Shown here piece after piece: positions 41,783-52,587 of a stretch of 64,000 nucleotides of DNA; positions within the stretch are counted from its first letter, which is position 1; each line of letters begins with the position of its first letter. Location of the stretch: assembly GCA_032433765.1 (NCBI GenBank), contig JAVIAB010000139.1, positions 41,247,478 to 41,311,477 on the forward strand, read 5' to 3'. The translations under genes were made by a program, and so were the position numbers. The notes beneath the pieces were generated by a model, which saw nothing but the letters and a program-made list of their open reading frames with translations, did no database searches and was not told the origin of the DNA. The stretch comes from Megaustenia siamemsis (Eukaryota; Mollusca; Gastropoda; Stylommatophora; Ariophantidae).

Positions 41783-44061
41783 TGGAAAAGCCCTGGAGAT
41801 AAGAAGAGGAATCAAATAGATTACATAATGATAAAAGAAAGGTTCCGTAACAGCGTAAAGAGAGCCAAAACCTACCCAGGAGCAGATATTAATTCAGATC
41901 ACAATCCTGTAATGATTAAAATGAAAATCAAACTAAAGATAAACAAGCAAACGCCTAATTCATCAACAAATCCATTAGATATAACAGCTTTAAATCAAAA
42001 AGATATTAAAGATATCTATACAATACAAGTAAAGAACACATACCAGAAGCTGTTACAAGAAGGAATTGAGCAATTCAGAAGAGAAAATCCTGATGAAAAA
42101 GTAGCAACCAAATGGCAATTCATAAAGAAAAGCATACAAGAAAACTGCGACACCTTACCCAAAAGAGAAAAGAACAAAATAACAAAAACGGATAACTAAC
42201 ACAATCTTAGAAAAAATGGAAGAAAGGAGACAAGCGAAGAGCACTGCCCAATACAATAAAATAGATAATTAAATACGCAAAATGTGAAAAAGGCAAAAGA
42301 AGACTGGCTCAGCCAAAAATGTATAGAAATAGAAACTATGGAAAGCAAAGAAGACTTAAGAGGAATGCACACAGAAATAACGAGAATGACTAATAAAAAT
42401 TTTAAAAAGCCACAGAAGGTGGATGCATTGCAGACAAAAAAGGAAAAATGTAAACAGACAATAAAGATATTATAGACATATGGCAGGAATATATAACAGA
42501 ACTATTTCACGATCAAAGGGACAAGAAACCAGTTATAAAATGTACATCAGGCTATAACATCTTAAAATCTGATGAGGAAAAAGCTATAAAAAAAATGAAA
42601 AAGGGAAAAGCAGCAGGACCTGACAGCATACAGATAGAGATGATAAAAGCACTAGAAGATTTGGCATTGAAGTGATTACAGACATATGCAACGACATATA
42701 CCACACAGGATACATACCAAATGAACTAAAAACATTAACTTTCATTGCATTGCCTTAAAAGAATGGTGCAGTTGAATGCAGTGACTTTAGAACAATAAGC
42801 CTAATGAGCCATGTTACAAAGATCTTGCTAAAAGTTATACAAGGAAGGATCCAGAATAAAAATCAATACTGAATTAGATGAGCAGCAATTTGGATTTAGG
42901 AAAAATAGCGGGACAAAAGAAGCCATATTCTGCATGAGAACATTAATCGAAAAGTACACAGAAGTAAACAAACCAATATATGCCTGCTTCATAGACTACA
43001 CCAAAGCTTTTAATAGAGTATACCACAAACAACTTATAGAATGCCTAAAAGAGATACATCTAGATGACATGGACATACGACTAATATGTAATCTATACTG
43101 AGAGCAAACAGCAATAATAATATATAACAAAGAGAACTCTACACCCATTGATATAAAAAGAGGAGTAAGACAGGGATGCATCAAGCTTGTTCAATCTATA
43201 CACTGAGCAAATCTTTAAAAACATCATAGAGATGCCAGGCATGCCAATTAATTGAAAGATAACCAATAACCTAAGATATGCTGATGATACTGTACTACTA
43301 GCAGAAAATCCTAAGGATCTACAACAATTATTTAATGAAATAAACACGATAAGCAAAAAATATGGAGTAAATATGAATATTAAAAAGACTAAAACTATGA
43401 TCATAAACAAAGGATATACTCAAAACCCACAAATGGATATCAAAATAGAAGGAATAGACCTGGAGACAGTTCAGAACTACAACTACCTTGGACATACTAT
43501 AACCAGTGATGGAAAATGTACAACTGAAATAAACAAAAGAATAGGAATGGCAAAAAGTAATTTTAATGCTATGAAGAACATACAAACATGAAAACAAATA
43601 ACACCAGGGCTAAAACTAAGAATAGCAAAATGTTACATCTTCTCAATATTCCTATATGGTGCAGAAACATGGACATTAGACGTTAAAACAGAACGGATAA
43701 TTAAAGCCTTTGAAATGTGCATATATAGAAGAATAGGTAGAATTGGATGGAAGGAAAAGAAAACAAACGATGAAGTCTTAAAACAACTAAAAATGAAAAG
43801 AGAACTACTAAACACAATTAGAACAAGACAAATGCGATTTTGGGGCCATGTTAAAAGACACAACAGCCTACTAAAAGTATTCCTGGAGGGGAAAATACAA
43901 GGTAAAAGAGGCAGACCAAGACTAACATGGACGAGTAACATCAAAAGATGGACAAATCAGCCTATGACAACCTGCACCATCAAAGCAAGAGACAGAGCAG
44001 AATGGCGCTCCATGATAGCCAACCTTCGTTGCGGAGACGGCACTCGATGATAATGATGATG
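41783..44061 (+). mobile_element. family A RTE-like element, longest copy, inserted in the satellite
   Basis: 2.28 kb, flanked by ATATAAGAGACA at 41771-41782 and 44062-44073. Begins near the end of the endonuclease (MIKERFRNSVKRAKTYPGAD, then NSDHNPVMIKMKI with the catalytic S-D-H). It continues through a linker and the RT: KKMKKGKAAGPDSIQIEMI (fingers, near 42590), GFRKNSGTKEAIFCMR (near 42895), RYADDTVLLAENPKDLQQL (catalytic Y-A-D-D, near 43270), YLGHTITSDGKCTTEINKRI, AETWTLDVKTERIIKAFEMC and RPRLTWTSNIKRWTNQPMTT. It ends GACGGCACTCGATGATAATG. Several stops and shifts (near 42200, 42670, 43090) inactivate it, though the YADD box is intact. Confidence 0.92.
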
Positions 44062-44515
44062 ATATAAGAGACACACACGTTTTCTTACATGTATATAAGA
44101 GAAATACAAGTTTTTCTACATGTATATAAGACACACACACGTTTTCCTACATGTATATAAGAGACACACACGTTTTCCTACATGTACTTTAAAAGACACA
44201 CACGTTTTCCTACATGTACATTAAAAGACACACACGTTTTCCTACATGTACTTTAAAAGACACACACGTTTTCCTACATGTACATTAAAAGACACACACG
44301 TTTTCCTACATGTACTTTAAAAGACACACACGTTTTCCTACATGTACATTAAAAGACACACACGTTTTCCTACATGTACTTTAAAAGACACACACGTTTT
44401 CCTACATGTACTTTAAAAGACACACAAGTTTTCCTACATGTACTATAAAAGACACACAAGTTTTCCTACATGTACTTTAAAAGACACACAAGTTTTCCTA
44501 CATGTACCTCAGAGA
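44062..44515. repeat. 32-bp satellite, right part, with 64-bp higher-order unit
   Basis: ACTTTAAAAGACACACACGT plus TTTCCTACATGT alternates with the same unit starting ACATT, giving a 64-bp dimer through about 44190-44400. The right-most units change CACACG to CACAAG. Confidence 0.92.
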
Positions 44516-44520
44516 CACAG

Positions 44521-44771
44521 GAGCCGCGACAGCTCAGAGGTTAGTGAGCTGGACTACAAAGGACAAAAGGTTGAGTTCGAATCTGATAGACGGCTTCCGG
44601 TTTCACTCAGCCTCAAATAGTTACCGGATATTTTTATGGGAAAGTAAAGCGGTACGGACGTAATACCGATCACGTTACCCGACAAATCATGTGTCGAAGG
44701 TCTATAAAAATGGTCGTCACTAACACCATATTCCCTACACGTGACGTGACATGGCTTTTGACTTGTTTACT
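44521..44771 (+). mobile_element. tRNA-derived SINE, diverged, 16-bp target duplication
   Basis: Head GAGCCGCGACAGCTCAGAGG with B box GAGTTCGAATC. TACCTCAGAGACACAG at 44505-44520 recurs at 44772-44787 with one difference. It inserted at the edge of the 32-bp satellite. Confidence 0.85.
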
Positions 44772-44787
44772 TACCTCAGGGACACAG

Positions 44788-45029
44788 ATATTCTCACAAA
44801 GGAAATAAATGAAAAGACAACTCTAGTAAAATCAGACAAAAATCTTTTTGATAGGAGATACAATTACAACCATATAACACAATAAGAATTTGCATTTTTA
44901 ACATGACAAGAAAAAAAAAAAAAGAAATATGTGCAGAATTAATGAAGTCGCGGGATCATAAGTAGCGATATTTCCAAGTGACGAGGGTCTTTCCGGATTA
45001 ATTTCAAAGGCGTCTTATTTTTCACTTGT
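44788..45029. other. no gene seen
   Basis: A13-type run at about 44910. Nothing recognised. Confidence 0.4.
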
Positions 45030-45220
45030 TCTTTTCCTCTTTTTTCTTTCCTCATTTGCATGTCAGCATTATTGTGATATATAGGTTGCGGTCTTTTGCT
45101 CTTCTGTGTTCTTATCTTGTTGTTATGTTTCCCAGTATTTAAATTAGTTGATCAATCCATCTTTTTCATGGTTGACCCTTGGGACTTGTGTTCTTGCAAC
45201 ATTTATGAAGGCTTGCTGTG
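45030..45220 (-). mobile_element. family R 3'-end fragment
   Basis: Reversed, it reads CATAAATGTTGCAAGAACAC, CCCAAGGGTCAACCATG, AGAAGAGCAAAAGACCGCAA and GACATGCAAATGAGG, parallel to 26.13-26.30 kb. The long + strand frame here (45096-45515) is only its antisense. Confidence 0.6.
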
Positions 45221-45381
45221 TTATATTTTGGGTCTTTCTATTGTTTCACGTGACATTTGTCTTTTGTTTACTTGTGTAATCGATGACGGAAATAACTCCT
45301 ATCTATGTCTCTATTCTTCATTTCTGAGTTATCTCTCTGTTTTCTGTCATGCGTCTACCACATTTCATTTCGATATTGGAT

Positions 45382-45652
45382 CATCATCATCGAGTGCCTT
45401 CTACGCAACGAAGGTTGGCTACCATGGAGCGCCATTCTGCTCTGTCTCTTGGTTTGATGGTGTAGGTTGTCATATGCTGATTTGTCCATCTTTTGATGTT
45501 ACTCGTCCATGTTAGTCTTGGTCCGCCTCTGCCTCTTTTACCTTGTATTTTCCCCTCCAGGATTATTTTTAGTAGGTTGTTGTGTCTTTTAACTTGGCCC
45601 AAAAATCGCTTTTTTTGTCTTGTTTGAATTGTGCTTAGTAGTTCTCTTTTCA
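45382..45652 (-). mobile_element. family A RTE-like 3' end, 12-bp target duplication
   Basis: TCGATATTGGAT at 45370-45381 recurs exactly at 45653-45664. On the minus strand it reads MKRELLSTIQTRQKKRFLGQ through TIKPRDRAEWRSMVANLRC. Short, 5' truncated. Confidence 0.9.
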
Positions 45653-45664
45653 TCGATATTGGAT

Positions 45665-46007
45665 ATATTCAAGTTTTATTTTAAAATTAAGTTACGACAA
45701 AGTCGCTAATACTATTTTTTTTCTATTTCAATTTGTTTTCAAATGACCACTAGGGTTCAATGCAACATAAAAAATTATACTACCACCACAGTTAATGTTG
45801 CAGTCTAACTATAACATTTTAATTCTAATTCATAGAACTGTACAAGTATTTATACATGAAAATTATCTGAGTCTGGTACATTCTGTTTATGATTACAATC
45901 AAAATTTTTTTTAAAGTAGCTTCATTTTGTCACATTCCTTGGCTCACAAAATAGTGAATTGGTTAGCTTGATTGAAGACTGTGATATTTTAGTAGTTTAA
46001 TCCATGC
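45665..46007. other. no gene seen
   Basis: AT-rich DNA, unclassified. Confidence 0.4.
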
Positions 46008-46020
46008 ACCATACAAAGCT

Positions 46021-46276
46021 GGGAGCCGCGATAGCTTAGTGGTTAGTGAACTGGGCTACAAAGAGACAAGAGGTAGGGTTCGATCCCAACCGACGGCTTC
46101 CGGTTCACCCAGCCTTTAATGAGTGCCGGCTTTTTTTCTGGGAAAGTGAAACGGCACGGGCGTAATACCGACAACGTTATCCCAAAAATCATGTGCTGAA
46201 GGTTTGTAAAATGTATGGTCACAACACCATATTCCCTATACGTCATTTGGCGTGACGGGGGTACTTGACTTTTACT
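46021..46276 (+). mobile_element. tRNA-derived SINE with 13-bp target duplication
   Basis: Head GGGAGCCGCGATAGCTTAGT, B box GGTTCGATCCC, full body and ACGTCATTTGGCGTGACGGG tail. ACCATACAAAGCT at 46008-46020 recurs at 46277-46289. Confidence 0.92.
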
Positions 46277-46289
46277 ACCATACAAGCTC

Positions 46290-46450
46290 ATGTTAACAGA
46301 GGAGACGACAGGAGCGCACGAGGCAGACCCAGAGTAAGATGGAGAGACAACATCAAAGAAACGCTACAACAGCATCAATTGACAAGGAATGAGACCGTCA
46401 AAAGGGCGAGAACCGGAACTATGTATCTCTCTCGCTACCCGAATGGGTAA
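46290..46450 (+). mobile_element. family S non-LTR 3'-end fragment
   Basis: Protein sense ARGRPRVRWRDNIKETLQQH, the C-terminal motif shared with the copy at 39.2 kb, ending CTCTCGCTACCCGAATGG. Followed by a GA repeat, possibly grown from the element's tail. Confidence 0.68.
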
Positions 46451-46454
46451 AATA

Positions 46455-46455
46455 G

Positions 46456-46512
<57 letters not shown>

Positions 46513-46830
46513 GAGAGAAAGAGAGAGATAGACTGAGAGAGAGAATACATGCATTATTTCTTTGAAAGAGAAAAAAAGATTTTTAAAACGAGCGTTCGAT
46601 ATAAGGAAAGAAATAGAGAGAAAGCGAGGTAATGAAAAATAGAATAATAGCGAGAAAGAAAGTGATAATGAGAAAGAGATATAGAGAACGAGAGAGAAAA
46701 ATTAATAGAAAGAAAGAGTTTGGAAACGAGTGAGAAAAAATGCGATAGACAGAAGAAAAGAAGTTTGTATGAGAGAAAACGAAATACAAAGAAAGTGAGA
46801 GTCAAATGATAAAGACAATGATCAAGTATT
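46455..46830. repeat. (GA)n and extended purine-rich tract
   Basis: About 45 GA units (46459-46545), then 280 bases dominated by A and G with GAGAAAGA-type motifs. Confidence 0.9.
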
Positions 46831-47836
46831 ACCACAAACGGTAATAGTAGCATCCGTCATTCATAGTTGACTGGATTTTGCAGGACCTTTAGGAAACGTT
46901 ATTTTTGTGTCTTTTCTTTTGCCGTGTATCCTCTTTTTTCTCTGAATCTGTCTGCTTCTTTTTTGAGTTGGGGGTTTTGAGATTTGTTTTCAAGATTACT
47001 ATAAATAGGGCCCATATAAAAATAATGTTAAAAATACTGTAATGTATTTGCAAATCTCTCAGTGAATTTAGGGGGGGGGGGGATGGGAATTTTGTTAGAA
47101 TTTAGACAAACAAGTGAAAAAAGTTGACCGATGAACGTGAAGTTCACAAATGTGCGAGAAGTCAATGGTTCCACAGTAAGTCATTGTCTGAAATATCTAC
47201 TTAGACATGTCACCGTCGACATTTCTGTAAAAAATGGTAGCTGGCTGGCAGAGTTAAAAGGTCGTGGCAGTCACCTGTCTGACTTAGCTCTTGAGCTCCA
47301 GAGCAAGGATTATGTTTGAAAAGTAGAGGATGTCTCACTCGCTACCGAACCCAGAATTTCTTGTATGGCTTTACCACTAAACACTCTCACCTCCGGAGTA
47401 TACGGACACATTTTCCAGTTATGCTGGTTGGGGCTCATAGGTACTGTACACTAACATTCTCGAATAACAACCGTATTGTGGAGATGACCTCAGCCAAATG
47501 ATAGAGATCAGCAGAGAGGCGCGACAGACAGGTGTGTCACAACTATTAGGTGTCACACACTCATTACAAACACATTTCATTTATTTCTTTAACAATTAAC
47601 GTATTCTGTTTAAATTTAATCGTAATTGTTGTTAGAATTTGTGCAGAAATGTAACGAGTGAGACTTCCTTTTTGTTTAATCGTTATTATGTGTTATGCAA
47701 CAATCTCACTTCCGTTTTGACTTCTTCAGAAGCTGTAACTGGGAATATAATTGTCCACAAGCGGATGGATGCACTAACATTAGATATTTCGAAAACTTAA
47801 CCCACGTAACTGTCCCAACCAGAAATATAATTCTGG
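46831..47836. other. no gene seen; includes G12 run at ~47071-47082
   Basis: Two overlapping ~60-codon frames (47131-47319; 47316-47501) lie in DNA that is less repetitive than its surroundings. I cannot assign either to a family. A CAGTAAGT donor-like sequence sits at about 47174. Confidence 0.3.
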
Positions 47837-47850
47837 AATTATAGAGTTAA

Positions 47851-48105
47851 AAAAAAAGTAAAGTATCCCTGTCACGCCAAGTGGCGTATAGGGAATATGG
47901 TGTTAGTGACCATATATTTTACAGACCTTCGGCACATGATTTTTGGGGTAATGTGGTCGGTATTACGCCCGTGCCGCTTCACTTTCCCTGAAAAATATCC
48001 GGTACCCATTACAGACTGGGTTAACCCGGAAGCCGTCGGTTGGGATCGAACCCTACCTCTTGTCCTTTGTAGTCCAGTTCACTAACCAATGAGATATCGC
48101 GGCTC
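47851..48105 (-). mobile_element. tRNA-derived SINE with 14-bp target duplication
   Basis: Reverse copy: starts AAGTATCCCTGTCACGCCAA and ends ATGAGATATCGCGGCTC. AATTATAGAGTTAA at 47837-47850 recurs at 48106-48119. Confidence 0.92.
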
Positions 48106-48201
48106 AATTATAGAGTTAATGGCGCCCCAAATGCTTCAGCTACGATCTGGGTTTTATCGTACTCTACCACACTATCCACAAAGTGAAACCTTTACTTTTA
48201 G

Positions 48202-48385
48202 ATTACATTACCCGGATGTAAATACTGACCTCCGTTTTATTTTTTTCCACAACAGACTTTTAGCCCGCAATAACTTTTCTAGACAGGATTTGTGTTTAGA
48301 GGAACGAGAGAGTAAGATATATGACCACCAACTAGTTGAACGTGCCCGCAAAATATTAGCCAGCTGTCAAAAACCGTCTCAATGA
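48202..48385 (+). CDS. candidate terminal exon (unidentified)
   Basis: I do not recognise the protein. A polypyrimidine-AG site (CCTTTACTTTTAG ending at 48201) is followed by an open frame to a TGA at 48383-48385. It reads LHYPDVNTDLRFIFFHNRLL then LEERESKIYDHQLVERARKI and ends LASCQKPSQ. The charged helical composition and lack of repeats resemble a genuine host exon more than transposon debris. The frame is also open upstream through the splice site to 48089. The SINE just upstream sits where an intron would be. Could be chance; no second exon is identified. Confidence 0.3.
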
Positions 48386-48828
48386 CATCTGGGAGTAAAT
48401 GAAAAAATGTTGTCATGAACTGGGAGATGAGTTTTTCACGAAAATCAGCATTCCCCCATGTAGCTAGCCGTCCACGTGATGTCAGGTTCTCATTAGAGTA
48501 ACTCTCGATAAGTCTCGCGGTCTTTGTCGGTACATTTCTCTCGTGGAGGCAATATACCGGCTATACTCACTAGAGTAAATTCATGTCAAGAAAAAGGGTT
48601 GAGCGGAAGTGTTTCTATTTCCGGGTTATATATTTTTTCGAGGTGTTAACTTCAGTCCAGATGAGCATAATGACTAATGTGACGAAATACAAAATACACG
48701 TAAACATATAGATATGTTTGTGACTTAAGGTCTAAATTAAGTTAGATATGTAAGCTATACGCAAGCTACTGTTTGAGCTAGTATTAGCTAATAGTAAAAT
48801 AATGTATTCAATAGAGCTGTTTGGAGAG
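48386..48828. other. no gene seen
   Basis: Unclassified. Could hold the 3' untranslated part of the candidate exon above. Confidence 0.35.
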
Positions 48829-49016
48829 CATTTTTGCTGGGAGCTATGGCCCTAAGATAGGCCAGTGGGATGAAAATGGACACCGTCTGATTATATTCAG
48901 GACAGAGCAGTGATAAACTATGCATTTTTGCTGGGAGCTATGGCCCTAAGATAGGCCAGTGGGATGAAAATGGACACCGTCTGATTATATTCAGGACAGA
49001 GCAGTGATAAACTATG
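48829..49016. repeat. perfect 94-bp tandem duplication
   Basis: CATTTTTGCTGGGAGCTATG through GTGATAAACTATG occurs at 48829-48922 and again at 48923-49016 with no difference that I can see. Confidence 0.95.
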
Positions 49017-49133
49017 CGACGACATTAATTCTTTCATAAAAATCTAAAATATGGAGCACATTCCCAATTACTCATTATGTGAAAGAGAACAAAGAAGATG
49101 AAAATAACAACTTTTTACATTTCAATTTAAATA

Positions 49134-49257
49134 CTGGAGGGCTTGGGGTCATGGCATGGAAAACAGTCAACAACAAAACTGATACGATGCACTGCAGATA
49201 GAAGATTGTGGAGGGACAGGATCACCTACGTCAACCGGTATGGCACATGATGATGAT
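49134..49257 (+). mobile_element. family B RTE-like 3'-end fragment
   Basis: GGTCATGGCATGGAAAACAG, ACTGATACGATGCACTGCAG, GTCAACCGGTATGGCACATG and a GAT tail. Very short 5'-truncated copy. The flanks ACATTTCAATTT and ACTTCAATTG may be a worn duplication. Confidence 0.85.
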
Positions 49258-49384
49258 ACTTCAATTGTCATTTGAAGAAAAATAAATTCTCATTTTGTTG
49301 TATTATAAACATTTGGAATATAGAATATTATAATTAATTTGTTTTACGCGTGCCAGATTTATATCTCTGAGGAAGACTCAAACT

Positions 49385-49535
49385 TTAGAAACATCAAAGA
49401 GATGCCAGGCCTAAACAATAATGGAAAGATAATCAATAACCTAATATGCTGACGATACTGCTTTACTAGCAGAAAATCCTAAAGATCTACAACAATTACT
49501 TAATGAAATAAACACCACAAGCAAAAAAATGAGGA
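49385..49535 (+). mobile_element. family A RTE-like internal fragment with RT box
   Basis: Protein sense includes KEMPGLNNNGKIINNL and, after a one-base shift, YADDTALLAENPKDLQQLL. The catalytic Y-A-D-D is kept, but only about 50 codons remain. Confidence 0.8.
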
Positions 49536-49887
49536 TATTATTACGTGAACTAAATACGTTTTTATATTTTTTACACCGGCAGCCCTGTGTGTGCATGTGT
49601 TACCCGCCATACAGGCAGATATTCTTCTACTTCAGAAGTACTTTCATTTTTAAACTGTCTAGAGTTTTCATGTTTTTGTGTTGAGGTTTTCCTTGTTGCC
49701 TAGGCAGCGCATATTTGTGACCTCCTCTTTATAATTGAAACTGTCGAGAATTCTTTAACATGCGCAGAGTGCACACAGGACCTCGTGTTTGTTTTTGCCG
49801 GTATCTGAGAAATGCTAGTCATCAGATCTCACTACCTAGAACACGGGCAAGGGTAAAGTCACGAAGAAACAAGAGAGTCGAAGTTAA
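49536..49887. other. no gene seen
   Basis: Unclassified. Confidence 0.35.
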
Positions 49888-49993
49888 AAAAAAAAAAAAA
49901 AAATCTACTGACTGACGTGGGTTTCGAACCGGGAACCTTCTTGTCCAGAGACCGAATTCTCCAGACAACCCAGCCCCCCCCCCCCCCCCCCCC
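49888..49993 (-). other. tRNA-like B box between A17 and C20 runs
   Basis: Reversed, CGGTTCGAAACCCACGTCAG resembles a pol III B box. It is flanked by an A17 run (49888-49904) and a C-run at about 49974-49993. Possibly the head of another SINE family; no body recognised. Confidence 0.3.
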
Positions 49994-50948
49994 TCATCCA
50001 TTTATTAGTTACTATCTGAAAAGTTGTACGACGAAGCTAGTGACAGACCACGACCAACTATATTTTATTAATAATAAAAGGAAACTCTTTTTACAGAGCT
50101 TCGGAGCAGGAGGGAATCTGATCATCAGAAGGAAAATTGATGTGGACAGGCGAACACGTATGTGAGAGACATTTACGCGATGCATCATCGTGGTTCATTA
50201 CTGTCAATGTTATTTTGAATATTCTTTACTCAAATATACCATACTACAAACAGATTTTCTTACACTGTCCATTACTGGACTGAATTCAATCGTTTTGCAA
50301 AAATTTGGATACATTGAAATTGATTTGAAGTTTAAATTATTCACCTATTTTAGATTATGATTGACGTCATCAACTTTCGTGCGGGAGAACTCAAGTTGAA
50401 CCAGAAAACAGGAATATTAAAGAACATATTTGTGAAATGTGTCTATCTCTGCTCGACCTTGCTAATATCTCAGGAATTATGTTTGAAGTTCAAGTACCAT
50501 TCCGCGACCTCGACATCTCTAAGATCTGAGAGAAATATAAAACAGTTTAACCCTAGCAAGACGGAGCAACAACTTGGCAATTAATCCTAAACTACATGAC
50601 CAAATGGTTGTCTTCAAAGATTAAGTTCAGCGCATGCTCATAATTATTGCCTGACAGACTGTTCTCAAAGTGCTAAACTATTCATACAATATAGTTTGTT
50701 GATGTGCAGTTTTAAACATGATACACACACAAAATATGTTGTTTATATATACTTACATTTGTATATGTCTATCTGCTCTCTGAGTTACTCCATTTTCCCA
50801 TTTGTTTATCGTTGTTTTCATCCATCCACTTGTTCACAAACCCACATCAACATTCATATAACCACTCATTCATCCCTTGCGTCCGCCAACATCCTGTCTG
50901 GCTATCTGTCTGTCTGTCTGTATGTCTTTCTATCTGCCTGACTGTCTG
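49994..50948. other. no gene seen
   Basis: Frames of 75-82 codons at 49917-50165 and 50357-50584 have no known match. Positions 50740-50940 are pyrimidine-biased. Confidence 0.35.
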
Positions 50949-51091
50949 AATGTATGCATGTATGTATGTATGTATGTATGTATGTATGTATGTATGTATG
51001 TATGTATGTATGTATGTATGTATGTATGTATGTATGTATGTATGTATGTATGTATGTATGTATGTATGTATGTATGTATGTTTGTATGTAC

Positions 51092-51124
<33 letters not shown>

Positions 51125-51125
51125 T
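50949..51125. repeat. (TATG)n followed by (TA)n
   Basis: About 33 ATGT units, then ACATATATACATATATATAT. All frames through it are open only because the tetranucleotide lacks stops. Confidence 0.97.
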
Positions 51126-52044
51126 GGGAATTATCAACACAGAAGGGCATTGAAAATGCACAGACCAAAGTAGAGGTGTGGGAGTACAGCATCAGTAGCT
51201 CAACAACGCACTGTCCGTCCCGACAGATAAGACGTCAGAAGAGAGATTTTAGTGAGGAGTCAACTCACAGAACTTGAAATATTTAAGTCTAGAATTCGCT
51301 CCCCTAATGGACGAGAAGAGAGAGAAGATCAAGTTTCCTACCGCCTGCAACACAGCAGTCTGGGGGAAGTTAGACAAGTCACTAGCAAAAGCCAAAGACC
51401 ACCACCATAAACTGCTGAACTTGTCCCACAAGCTTCAAAGCATAGGCGAAGTAATCTATTATTATTGCGTTAATAAATTAGGAACGAAGGAAGGAATAGC
51501 ACGAAACCGCAGAAAAGCAGACGACAGAAACAAATAGAAGAGATCAGGAGGCATATAAATCATGCCAGGAAACAGTTCAAGAGAGCTACGGAAGCAGAGA
51601 AGAAAGTATTACTTCAAACGTCGCAGCAACTAAAGTCAAAACATAACGCACTGTGTAGAGCAGAAAGACTATGTCGGAAAAGGAAAGCTACCAAGAGCCG
51701 GAGAAACCTTCATGGATCCGTTCAGGTTTGCAAGGGAGCTGTTTGAACCACCAAGATCTGGAACATTCCAGCAAGGAAGAGCTGGAGAAACATCTGAGAG
51801 AGACCTATTCAGACAGCCAGAGAGACGAACTGCTTAAGTCTATGACATGTCTGATGTGTCTGAACGAACCTGCCACTCCACTCAACGATAGGCCTCCGAT
51901 GCTACAAGAATTGGCAAATATAGTTCACAGAGCCTGTAACGACTCAGCCCCAAGTCCAAACAGCGTGTCGTACTTGGTCAACAAAAGATGCCCAGAGGTA
52001 CTGAAGACATTACACCGGCTGCTCAGGAGTGCATGGAAAAGTCA

Positions 52045-52587
52045 GATTGGTTATTGGTTATGGAAGGCCTCGGTATCACAGCAAACGAATTAAAATCCAT
52101 AATTGCTCAACCGCCCGTGCCAGTGGAATCATCCGAATTACTAACTCATCTCCCAAACAAAGAAAGGTAACTGTAGTCCCCATCGTAGCAGTCCCAGCAC
52201 ACGCCAAAAGACATAAGGCGAAACCGCGCAGAAAGTGAACACAGCCAACTGTTCCCTGTCATACGATATCATCATTCATCGTAAACAAGCGGGATATCGA
52301 AGCAGGATCAAAACGGATGAGACACACAGCTCACGATGTGCACATAGCACTTAACTCAGTAGCTCCTGCAACAAGCCGGACTTGGAATATGAGGAAACTG
52401 CAAGAAGGAACACTTTTCAGACATAGTCTTCAATGGTTCCTGCCGCCTATCCACCATATACCATGGGAGTTCACGTCCTCCCGAAAATGATGATCGTCAT
52501 AGCACTTGATGATGTTAGGCCATTATTGATGACTCCAATTCCAAACAAATAGACACCCAGTGGTGGTAAGTTATCATTTCCAATCTA
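52045..52587. other. left part of the interruption; unidentified
   Basis: Not part of the RT. A frame from 51988 continues MEGLGITANELKSIIAQPPV and ends at 52170, and another carries KQRKVTVVPIVAVPAHAKRH. I cannot name either. The boundary with the RT is placed where the text stops following RT order (after LLRSAWKS). Confidence 0.35.

Noticed and set aside
44062..44515. CRISPR-like regular repeat
   Set aside because: Head-to-tail satellite without unique spacers, in eukaryotic DNA.
45096..45515. 139-codon + strand frame
   Set aside because: Antisense to a family R 3' end, then a family A copy.
50847..51277. Several long overlapping frames on both strands
   Set aside because: Translation of the stop-free ATGT tetranucleotide repeat in every frame.
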